This document shows, piece by piece, positions 4,029 through 9,612 of a stretch of DNA of 9,612 nt. The DNA lies in assembly GCA_001563995.1 (NCBI GenBank), contig LKMV01000027.1, forward strand, positions 1-9,612. The letters are read 5' to 3'. Numbering within the stretch: the stretch's first letter is position 1; each line of letters starts with the position of its first letter. Source of the DNA: Nanohaloarchaea archaeon PL-Br10_U2g16. Its GTDB lineage: Archaea; Nanohalarchaeota; Nanosalinia; Nanosalinales; Nanosalinaceae. The translations under genes and the position numbers were made by a program. Below the pieces are notes generated by a model. The model was not told the origin of the DNA. It did no database searches and saw nothing but the letters and a program-made list of their open reading frames with translations.

Positions 4029-4574
4029 ATGACTGCAACAGGAAAACTTGCCGATACCAGGGTCAAAGTATGGGACCAGGAGGAGGCGGAAGAAGTACAC
4101 CACGAGCTTTACTATGGAAAGTTTATTGATGAAGAAGATTATTTGGAGCTTTCGCTGGTCGAGGCGTTACATCTTGTCGACAGGGAAGAGCTACAGATCG
4201 AAGACGGTGAAGGAGATGTCTCAAGGGATGATTTTTTCCAGAGATGTTCTCAAATAGATGATGACTTCGATCAGAAGTACGCAGCGTACTCCGATCTGAG
4301 AAAGAGAGGTTATATTGTAAAGACAGGATTTAAGTTCGGTGCACATTTCAGAGTCTATCCAAGAGGTGTTAACCCTTACAAAGAAGGACCTAAAGAGGAC
4401 AGAGAGCATACAAAATGGATTGTTCATGCTGTCCCGGAGAACTATAACCAGAGCTACCAGGAGATGTCCAGAGCTGTAAGACTGGCGCAGAATATTAGAG
4501 CAAAGATGGTCTGGGCTGTAGTTGACTCTGAGAGAGAAGTTACTTATTACAGAGTGGACAGGGTTACTCCTTAG
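4029..4574 (+). CDS. endA: tRNA-splicing endonuclease, single-unit type
   Basis: EndA cuts both ends of introns in precursor tRNA at bulge-helix-bulge structures, leaving 2',3'-cyclic phosphate and 5'-hydroxyl ends. The C-terminal catalytic domain has YAAYSDLRKRGYIVKTGFKFG, then FRVY (Y110), REHTKW (H127) and IRAKMVWAVVD (K159), the Tyr-His-Lys triad. The N-terminal domain (about 1-80) is acidic with a DGEGDVSRDD loop. At 181 residues it matches the one-domain subunit of the homotetrameric M. jannaschii type (about 180), not the fused two-unit haloarchaeal type. Y110 and H127 are 17 apart, against about 10 in M. jannaschii (Y115/H125), so there is an insertion of about seven residues containing K118 and K122. 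A partner subunit elsewhere in the genome cannot be excluded. Its stop overlaps that of the convergent next gene by 4 bases. Confidence 0.96.
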   Translation: MTATGKLADTRVKVWDQEEAEEVHHELYYGKFIDEEDYLELSLVEALHLVDREELQIEDGEGDVSRDDFFQRCSQIDDDFDQKYAAYSDLRKRGYIVKTGFKFGAHFRVYPRGVNPYKEGPKEDREHTKWIVHAVPENYNQSYQEMSRAVRLAQNIRAKMVWAVVDSEREVTYYRVDRVTP

Positions 4575-5137
4575 CTACCTCTTCTTTCAGTTACTGAACT
4601 GAAGTATTCCAGATCGTTGTCTTCAGGGTCAAATTCTGTTAGGTCTGCATCTAGGTCGGCCTCTAAATGTTCGGAAGGAACGGCTTTGTAGGCTATAGGT
4701 CCTGTTTCTAATGTGTAAGATTCCGATTCTAAGACTGTTTCGGGGAAAGATGTCGTTTTTGGAGGTATTGCTTCGTGTTGTCTATCTACAGTTCTGAACT
4801 GGATGTACTGGGTTCTTACTCTATTATCTTCACCGTCTTCTGGTCCTACACCAAATTTTGACCTGCCGAAAATTCTGGCAAGGCCTCTTTCTCCTGAATT
4901 ATAAGGTGAGCTATCTTCGTTAAGTATAAGTGTCTCTTCATCAAATGTCTCGGTTGTTGTTGACTGTACTAAATAGGCTGTATGCAAGTTGTATTTTGAT
5001 GATACTGTGTGAGAATTCTGTCCTTGAATCAGTGCGTCTACAGTTTCTGAATCTACATCAAGAGGACCTTCCAGCAGGTCATTTAAAATCTCGTTCTCGT
5101 CATACCATTCACTTTCGTCAATATAATCCGGAAACAT
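4571..5137 (-). CDS. acidic hypothetical protein, 188 aa
   Basis: I do not recognise this protein. It has no cysteine, membrane segment or signal peptide and is strongly acidic at both ends (MFPDYIDESEWYDENE at the start, LEADLDADLTEFDPEDND near the end). The middle contains a more ordered, glycine-bearing stretch with RGLARIFGRSKFG (residues about 84-96), then RVRTQYIQFRTVD. This may be a folded core between acidic tails. The ATG at 5135-5137 has a TATA-like element about 24 bases upstream. The gene ends head-on with endA, the two stops overlapping by 4 bases (TTAG/CTAA), and follows the rhomboid gene on the same strand after 32 bases. Confidence 0.72.
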   Translation of the reverse strand: MFPDYIDESEWYDENEILNDLLEGPLDVDSETVDALIQGQNSHTVSSKYNLHTAYLVQSTTTETFDEETLILNEDSSPYNSGERGLARIFGRSKFGVGPEDGEDNRVRTQYIQFRTVDRQHEAIPPKTTSFPETVLESESYTLETGPIAYKAVPSEHLEADLDADLTEFDPEDNDLEYFSSVTERRGS

Positions 5138-5153
5138 AATTATTAGTTACTTC

Positions 5154-5167
5154 TTAATAATTAAAAA
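5154..5167 (-). promoter_or_regulatory. TATA-like element and T-run between rhomboid and acidic orphan
   Basis: The minus strand reads TTTTTAATTATTAA. It is centred about 24 bases before the ATG at 5137 and starts just after the rhomboid stop, so it may both release the rhomboid transcript (T-rich) and begin the next one. Confidence 0.45.
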
Positions 5168-5169
5168 CC

Positions 5170-6093
5170 TTACTGACTGAATATGTCGATCACTGAGGAC
5201 TTGCTGCCGTACTTATCTCTTAACCTTTTGCCGTAGATTACCCCTACTACTAGTCCTGTAAGGTGTGCGGAGGATGCTAGACCGCCTACCACGGGTAGAT
5301 AGATACCGAACATCTTCAAACTCATGTTAACGAATTCGAAAGCAGCGAATGCATACAGAAGTGTCTTAATATTCATAGGAATTATAAAGTAGAGCAAGAC
5401 CTTTGCGTTCGGGTAAAGCATTGCTACCGCTGCAAAACATGCGACTACGGCGCCCGAAGCTCCAACCGCGGGAACAAATGCTTCAGGTCCTAGGTATACT
5501 GCTCTGATATTTTGGACTAGTACAAAACCTATGCTTGCGGCTAATCCGGCAGCAAAGTAGAACTTTAGGAAGTCTTTTGATCCTATAACGTTCTCTACAG
5601 GTCTACCGAAAAAGTATAAGGTTATCATGTTGGCAAATATATGGAATGCGCTACCGTGAAGGAACATAACGGTTAGTAATGTCCATGGCTGAGATAGCAC
5701 GTTTTCAAGCGGCGCCTGCAGTATAAAGGCTTCGTAGAACGGTGCTGCGTTTGGAGAGTCCCCTAGAATAGCCTGTATTATGAAGACCGCGGTAGTTACT
5801 CCGATTATCATTAAGGTGGCGTTCTTCTTTAGAGACGCCATAACTTGTGAAGCCCACCATTTAGCTCCTGAAGGAGGTTTTCTTCCTCTGTTTTTCTCCT
5901 CTAGCTTTAGCTCTTCTCTAATATCTTTCTCTTGGAACCATTCCTGGCTTTCTTCCTCTTCCTGCTCTATTCCTTCTTCCAAGCTGTCACAGTCGTGGTT
6001 CTCCGGCAGTCTGTGGGTTGAGCAATACTTCTCGCCGCAGTATTTACATGTAAAGTTCATTGACTGCTTCCCGCATTCAGAACATTCTGCCAT
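5170..6093 (-). CDS. rhomboid intramembrane serine protease with N-terminal AN1 zinc finger
   Basis: Residues 4-35 form a textbook AN1 finger: C4, C7, C16, C19, C24, H27, H33, C35. A charged Glu-rich linker (36-75) follows, then six membrane helices starting near residue 92. The rhomboid core has HGSAFHIFANM (H146, H151, N155), GASG with nucleophile S213, and SAHLTG with H277, giving the Ser-His dyad. So it should cleave membrane protein substrates within the lipid bilayer, with the zinc finger on the cytoplasmic side for binding or regulation. The 307-residue length fits. Similar AN1-rhomboid fusions are known from haloarchaea (RhoII type). Promoter candidates are at 6113-6120 and 6143-6152. 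Confidence 0.95.
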   Translation of the reverse strand: MAECSECGKQSMNFTCKYCGEKYCSTHRLPENHDCDSLEEGIEQEEEESQEWFQEKDIREELKLEEKNRGRKPPSGAKWWASQVMASLKKNATLMIIGVTTAVFIIQAILGDSPNAAPFYEAFILQAPLENVLSQPWTLLTVMFLHGSAFHIFANMITLYFFGRPVENVIGSKDFLKFYFAAGLAASIGFVLVQNIRAVYLGPEAFVPAVGASGAVVACFAAVAMLYPNAKVLLYFIIPMNIKTLLYAFAAFEFVNMSLKMFGIYLPVVGGLASSAHLTGLVVGVIYGKRLRDKYGSKSSVIDIFSQ

Positions 6094-6112
6094 AATTAAT
6101 GATGGGCAACTG

Positions 6113-6152
6113 TTTTTATCAAATAAATGTATGAGCTCTTCTAGATATAAAC
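6113..6152 (-). promoter_or_regulatory. promoter region of the rhomboid gene
   Basis: There are two minus-strand TATA candidates. GATAAAAA (6113-6120) is centred about 23-24 bases before the ATG and fits leaderless transcription. TTTATATC (6145-6152) is a better match to the consensus but would give a leader of about 30 bases. Confidence 0.45.
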
Positions 6153-6153
6153 G

Positions 6154-6178
6154 GTAAAAAAGGAAAGAAGGAAGAGAT
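6154..6178 (-). terminator. pyrimidine-rich terminator after glyS
   Basis: Just past the glyS stop the minus strand is almost all pyrimidine and ends in six T residues (6156-6161). Archaeal polymerase commonly terminates in such T-rich tracts without a hairpin. Confidence 0.5.
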
Positions 6179-6183
6179 CGGCT

Positions 6184-7932
6184 CTAAAGATCCTCAAAAC
6201 CTCTTTCGCCGGTGACCAGTTGAGCTATAACTTTGTCCACTCTATCTTGATTAATTCTTTTCTGTTCGGTCGAGTCACGGTCTCTTACCGTTAAAGTACC
6301 GTCTTCTAAAGTCTGGTGGTCTACCGTTACGCAGTAAGGTGTTCCGACCTCGTCCTGTCTTCTGTACCTACGTCCTATGGCGCCGGAGTTGTCGTAGGTG
6401 GTGGAAAACCCTGCTTCTCTAAGATTTTTATGTATCTCTTCTGCTCTCTCGCCTAAACCGTCTTTGTCCATCAGGGGAAATACTGCTACTTCTACAGGAG
6501 CTACATCAGGCTCCAACCTCATCACGGTTCTTTCCTCGCCGTCAATTTCGTCTTCATCGTAGCTGTGCGCTAGAACGGTATAGAATATCCTGTCTACACC
6601 GAAGGAAGGCTCTACTATCTCCGGGAGGATTCTCTTGCCGTTCTTCTCAACTTCCTTTATCTCAAATCCGGTCTTATCTACCGGAACGGTAAACTTCTTA
6701 TCTCCTATTTTAATTCTAAGGTCGGCTTTTTCGTTGAAAACTTCTGGCTGATTCGATGCCATTCTTTCTAACTCTTCAACAATTTCCGAGGCATGATCTC
6801 CGTACTTAGGACCTAGCCATCCCATATCCGGATCTACAACTGCTTTTTTCTCCGTTCTCGGTTCATCGTACTCCTTGAAGATGGTAAAGTCTTCGCCTGA
6901 ATGCTCCTGGTGTTTTTTCAGGTCGTAACATCCTCTGTAGCCGAAACCTGTAATTTCTATCCAGTCTCCGTCAACCTCGGATTCTGCGTCCCAACAGTCA
7001 GATGCGTAATGTGACAGTTCATCCTCTAGGTGTTGTCTATATCTGAAACGGTCCATATCTACACCTATCCTCTGGTACCATCTCTTAGCCAGTCCTAGGT
7101 AGTAGGCGATCCACTTACTCTCAATTATCTCTTCTTCTACAGCCTCTGCCACGGTTGTCTCTATGATTTCTCCCTCTTCTTTGTTTTGTTCATCCCTGGA
7201 ATAGAGGGTTAACTCAACATCTTCGACCTTTTCTAGGTCCGGTTCGTTCTCCAGCGGGTCTATAAACATCTCAAGCTCTGCCTGTGTCAGCTCTCTAACC
7301 CTGACTATTTGATTTCTAGGTGAAATCTCGTTTCTGTACGCTTTACCGATCTGAGTCACTCCGAATGGCAGCTTGTTTCTAGCGTACTGCTTCCACCGGT
7401 TGAACTCCACGAAGATTCCCTGAGCTGTCTCAGGTCTTAGATAACCTGGTGACGAGTCACCGGGCCCGATATTTGTGGAGAACATCAGGTTGAAGTCGTC
7501 TACCTTCTCGCCGGCCAGTTCTGCACCACATTCAGGACATTTTAACTCATGCTCTTCGAACAGCTCTTCTATCCTGTCTTTGGAGAATGACTCTGCTTCT
7601 TCTATCCCGGTGTTGTCCTCTACTATATGATCGGCTCTTGAAGAGGTTTCACACTCCGGACATTTCACTATCATATCGTCAAAAGTTTCAAGATGTCCTG
7701 AAGCCTCGAAAACATCTTCAGGCATCACCGTTGGTGCTTCTATTTCCTCATTCCCTTCTTTCAGTTTGAATCGATCCCTCCAGATATCTTCTATGTTCCT
7801 CTTTACTGTTGAACCTCTAGGACCGAATGTATAGAATCCGGCTGTACCTCCATAGACCTCGTTTGAAGGTACGAAGAATCCTCTTCTTTTTGCCAGCTCA
7901 GAAAGTTTCCGTTGAACTTCTTGTTCTGTCAT
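6184..7932 (-). CDS. glyS: glycyl-tRNA synthetase, class II dimeric type
   Basis: This enzyme charges tRNA-Gly with glycine using ATP. The N-terminal RRGFFVPSNEVYGGTAGFY matches the alpha2-type enzyme. Two cysteine pairs (C91/C94 and C132/C135, numbered from the ATG) form a zinc-binding insertion. Motif 2 reads AYRNEISPRNQIVRVREL (from about residue 198), preceded by RPETAQG. Motif 3 is EPSFGVDRIFYTVL. The C-terminal anticodon-binding domain begins near APVEVAVFPL and includes SGAIGRRYRRQDEVGTPYC. Length is 582 residues, normal for archaea. I place the start at the ATG at 7930-7932 rather than the in-frame GTG three codons earlier, because that GTG is part of a GAGGTG ribosome-binding site with 6-base spacing. 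The gene lies downstream of a structured gap. Confidence 0.97.
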   Translation of the reverse strand: MTEQEVQRKLSELAKRRGFFVPSNEVYGGTAGFYTFGPRGSTVKRNIEDIWRDRFKLKEGNEEIEAPTVMPEDVFEASGHLETFDDMIVKCPECETSSRADHIVEDNTGIEEAESFSKDRIEELFEEHELKCPECGAELAGEKVDDFNLMFSTNIGPGDSSPGYLRPETAQGIFVEFNRWKQYARNKLPFGVTQIGKAYRNEISPRNQIVRVRELTQAELEMFIDPLENEPDLEKVEDVELTLYSRDEQNKEEGEIIETTVAEAVEEEIIESKWIAYYLGLAKRWYQRIGVDMDRFRYRQHLEDELSHYASDCWDAESEVDGDWIEITGFGYRGCYDLKKHQEHSGEDFTIFKEYDEPRTEKKAVVDPDMGWLGPKYGDHASEIVEELERMASNQPEVFNEKADLRIKIGDKKFTVPVDKTGFEIKEVEKNGKRILPEIVEPSFGVDRIFYTVLAHSYDEDEIDGEERTVMRLEPDVAPVEVAVFPLMDKDGLGERAEEIHKNLREAGFSTTYDNSGAIGRRYRRQDEVGTPYCVTVDHQTLEDGTLTVRDRDSTEQKRINQDRVDKVIAQLVTGERGFEDL

Positions 7933-7938
7933 GTTAAA

Positions 7939-7944
7939 CACCTC
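7939..7944 (-). promoter_or_regulatory. Shine-Dalgarno site of glyS
   Basis: GAGGTG stands 6 bases before the ATG at 7932 and complements the archaeal 16S 3' end. It decides the glyS start and implies a leadered mRNA, unlike the leaderless genes around it. Confidence 0.75.
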
Positions 7945-8168
7945 GACAGAAGCTCTGAAATACCTACCGGATAGTTTTCCGAGAAACGGTTAAAGCTGTA
8001 GCTAAGGTTTTGAGAAAGTTTATTCGAAACTTGCCGATTCGAAGCACGATCTGTGCTTCTCAACGCAGCTTCCTGATGGAGCCTGCGAGAGTCCAAAACA
8101 TCCACCTTTCATTGGTAATCACGTACGTCCGCTTTGTTCGTGTAATTTTTTAAAGCTGAATCTGGACG
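7945..8168 (-). promoter_or_regulatory. structured glyS leader or small RNA region with distal TATA box
   Basis: This 224-base gap has no large ORF. On minus, TTTAAAAA (8147-8154) is the only strong TATA box before glyS, predicting a start near 8123 and a leader of about 190 bases. The leader would contain two stable hairpins: a perfect 7-bp stem (8041-8047 with 8053-8059) and a CGCAG/CTGCG stem (8064-8068 with 8083-8087) with further inner pairing. A 30-codon frame with three Cys (8020-8112, minus) overlaps both hairpins; coding is uncertain. On plus, the second hairpin pairs slightly better (T-G instead of A-C) and a T6 run follows at 8146-8151, so a plus-strand small RNA is an alternative. 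Confidence 0.4.
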
Positions 8169-9059
8169 TTAGAATAGCGTTATTAGCACTATTCCTACAA
8201 CTGCTACGGTGACAGCTAGAAGTTTTTGGACAAGTACAAATCTATCTATATTCTCTGAAAGTGCTTCAGGGTAGAAGAAGGTTATTATGACGGAGCCGAA
8301 GAACACGAACATCGGCTGGGTTCTTACTATTGCTGAGGAGAGGGATACCGGTCCTGTGGATACCGCTCTCATGAATGAGAGGAATCCTAGAGCTGCGATA
8401 AATCCTATAAAGCCTAGATGGTATGTTCCTCTGCTGCTATGAATCTCTTTACGTTTATAGCCGATTAAAAACAGTGAAAGAGCCAGGCCGGAAACTCCTG
8501 TCCAAAATATAAGGTTTAGAAACGATACTTCGTTTGAGAAATATCCAAAAGAAACTTCTCTAAAGCTGAACAGCACCGCTACTGCAATTCCTAGGAGAAA
8601 GCCTTTCTTTGACTGTAGCTTCTTTAAGTTATGTAGAGGGTCTTCCAGAGAAATTAAAAAGGTTCCTAGAACTGCTAAAATGATTCCAACGTATGTTATC
8701 GTGTTAAAGCTCTCTCCGAGAAACAGGAATGAAAGTATCGCGACAAAGATTGTGCTCAATGATATCATGGGGGCAAAACGTGAGACTTCTTCGGTCTGCA
8801 TTCCTCTGTAGTAAGTAGCTATGCTCATTATGTAGAAAGCTCCGACCAGTATACCTCCGAGAACAGCTTCCGGTGAGAAACTGACTGTTCCGAAAACCGC
8901 TCCAGCAACCATTAAAGTTCCGTGAAGTCCTACTCCGTTTATGCTTACATCTATTAGAGGATCTTCTATCTCATTATCCACAACAAACTTGTCAAACAGT
9001 ATAACTGATGACCAAAGTACAGCTGCCAGAAACGAAAGCGCTATCCATGACATTTTCAT
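8169..9059 (-). CDS. EamA/DMT-superfamily transporter
   Basis: This 296-residue protein has ten predicted membrane helices in two homologous halves (about 4-136 and 150-296), the tandem EamA arrangement of drug/metabolite transporters. The first half ends with the typical LGESFNTITYVGIILAVLG segment after helix 4, and the second half repeats it with EALSENIDRFVLVQKLLAVTVAVVG. RGMQTEEVSRFAPMISL and RAVSTGPVSLSSAIVRTQP are the matching helix 3-4 segments of the two halves. The substrate cannot be predicted. Its ATG overlaps the TGA of the upstream gene by 4 bases (ATGA), indicating co-transcription and coupled translation. A second Met at codon 3 could serve as the start. Confidence 0.92.
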   Translation of the reverse strand: MKMSWIALSFLAAVLWSSVILFDKFVVDNEIEDPLIDVSINGVGLHGTLMVAGAVFGTVSFSPEAVLGGILVGAFYIMSIATYYRGMQTEEVSRFAPMISLSTIFVAILSFLFLGESFNTITYVGIILAVLGTFLISLEDPLHNLKKLQSKKGFLLGIAVAVLFSFREVSFGYFSNEVSFLNLIFWTGVSGLALSLFLIGYKRKEIHSSRGTYHLGFIGFIAALGFLSFMRAVSTGPVSLSSAIVRTQPMFVFFGSVIITFFYPEALSENIDRFVLVQKLLAVTVAVVGIVLITLF

Positions 9060-9612
9060 CCATTAGGCATTCTACTTCCTAATGAGGATTTTAACCTGCC
9101 TTCAGCGATACGGTGAATTATTTCATCAACTTCCCTCTGGCTACTGTTCAGATCCTCTAGAAGGTTGGAAGATTTGACTAGCATATCCTTCAGCTTTTCC
9201 TCTATTTTATTTTTCTCCAGATATTCTTCCAGCTGGTAAAGTTCCTTCTCTAATCTTTGTTCTTGTTCGAGGTTATCCAGAGCCTCTACTTCTTCTATGA
9301 GGTGATCTTTTAGCTTTGATATGACTTTTAGAGCAGCTTGACTATCTCCAGCAATTTTGAAAAGGTCTTCTTCTCTTTTAACATCATTTAGCTCATCAAG
9401 GTTGTTAGGGTGATCAAGGTCAAACTTTTCAACAATTTTTTCACTAAATTCGTCCATAGAGGGTTTTTGGTCTTTTTCATTAGCTTCAATGTCTGTTAGA
9501 TCGCTGCTTAAAAATCCGATTACGGATCTTAATACTCTAAACTCTTTTCTCAGTTCTTTATCCAATTTTTTACCTTCTTCTGTTGTTGACCATTCACCTT
9601 CTTCAAACTCTA
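9056..9612 (-). CDS. acidic coiled-coil hypothetical protein (5' end outside window)
   Basis: The frame is open from the stop at 9056-9058 to the window edge, giving 184 visible residues. A TTG at 9563-9565 might be taken as a start, but the frame continues upstream through EGEWSTTEEGKKL without a stop, so the gene is probably truncated here. The protein is soluble, rich in Glu, Lys and Leu, and has long heptad-like helices (residues about 90-165 of the visible part, for example LEQEQRLEKELYQLEEYLEK). It contains no Cys or membrane segment. I recognise no family. It shares a 4-base overlap with the EamA transporter, suggesting a functional or regulatory link. Confidence 0.72.
   Translation of the reverse strand, partial: EFEEGEWSTTEEGKKLDKELRKEFRVLRSVIGFLSSDLTDIEANEKDQKPSMDEFSEKIVEKFDLDHPNNLDELNDVKREEDLFKIAGDSQAALKVISKLKDHLIEEVEALDNLEQEQRLEKELYQLEEYLEKNKIEEKLKDMLVKSSNLLEDLNSSQREVDEIIHRIAEGRLKSSLGSRMPNG

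Noticed and set aside
5780..6157. 125-aa open frame antisense to the rhomboid gene
   Set aside because: The Ser/Phe-rich translation is a shadow of the AN1 finger and Glu-rich linker coding on minus.
7939..7941. GTG as the start of glyS, three codons before the ATG
   Set aside because: The GTG is part of the GAGGTG ribosome-binding site that is correctly spaced for the ATG at 7930-7932.
9563..9565. TTG as the start of the coiled-coil gene
   Set aside because: The reading frame continues upstream to the window edge without a stop, and no promoter or ribosome site stands before the TTG.

Overview
The window is archaeal DNA. The evidence is two intron-bearing tRNA genes with archaeal features, an archaeal tRNA-splicing endonuclease, RNase HII, an archaeal/eukaryotic-type glycyl-tRNA synthetase, an AN1-zinc-finger rhomboid, and TATA boxes about 25 bases before many start codons (leaderless transcription). 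Several soluble proteins are rich in Asp and Glu (EndA counts about 37 acidic against 26 basic residues). The tRNA-Lys body closely resembles haloarchaeal tRNA-Lys. Base composition looks only moderate, in the low to mid 40s percent GC by eye. Together these fit a small-genome salt-adapted archaeon such as a nanohaloarchaeon or a related DPANN lineage; that placement is inference.

Layout. 1-114 is the end of an unrecognised plus-strand gene. 122-282 is tRNA-Lys(CUU) on minus with an 87-nt intron. 356-2324 is a run of minus-strand genes: a DUF456 membrane protein, an acidic orphan, two candidate micro-genes in a 244-nt gap, a HypA-like zinc-ribbon protein and a YdjM-type membrane hydrolase. 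2476-3114 is a plus-strand LAGLIDADG endonuclease whose stop codon lies in the 3' end of an initiator tRNA gene on the opposite strand (3112-3247). That tRNA has two introns, at 29/30 and 37/38. 3336-4574 carries rnhB and endA, each with its own TATA box. 4571-9612 is all minus: an acidic orphan, the AN1-rhomboid protease, glyS preceded by a structured 224-nt gap, an EamA/DMT transporter, and a coiled-coil acidic protein that runs off the window.

How the parts connect. The most coherent theme is tRNA biogenesis. EndA lies under 1 kb from the initiator tRNA it should process and is presumably also needed for tRNA-Lys; glyS adds tRNA charging. The initiator tRNA shows two bulge-helix-bulge motifs with 4-bp central helices, and these motifs compete for nucleotide C32, implying ordered splicing. 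The predicted EndA has the length of a homotetrameric enzyme but an enlarged segment between catalytic Tyr and His, which may bear on processing a non-canonical intron. The basic, AT-rich endonuclease beside the tRNA looks like a recent mobile arrival. The tRNA system is the most unusual part of the window; I see no CRISPR array, insertion sequence or defence island.
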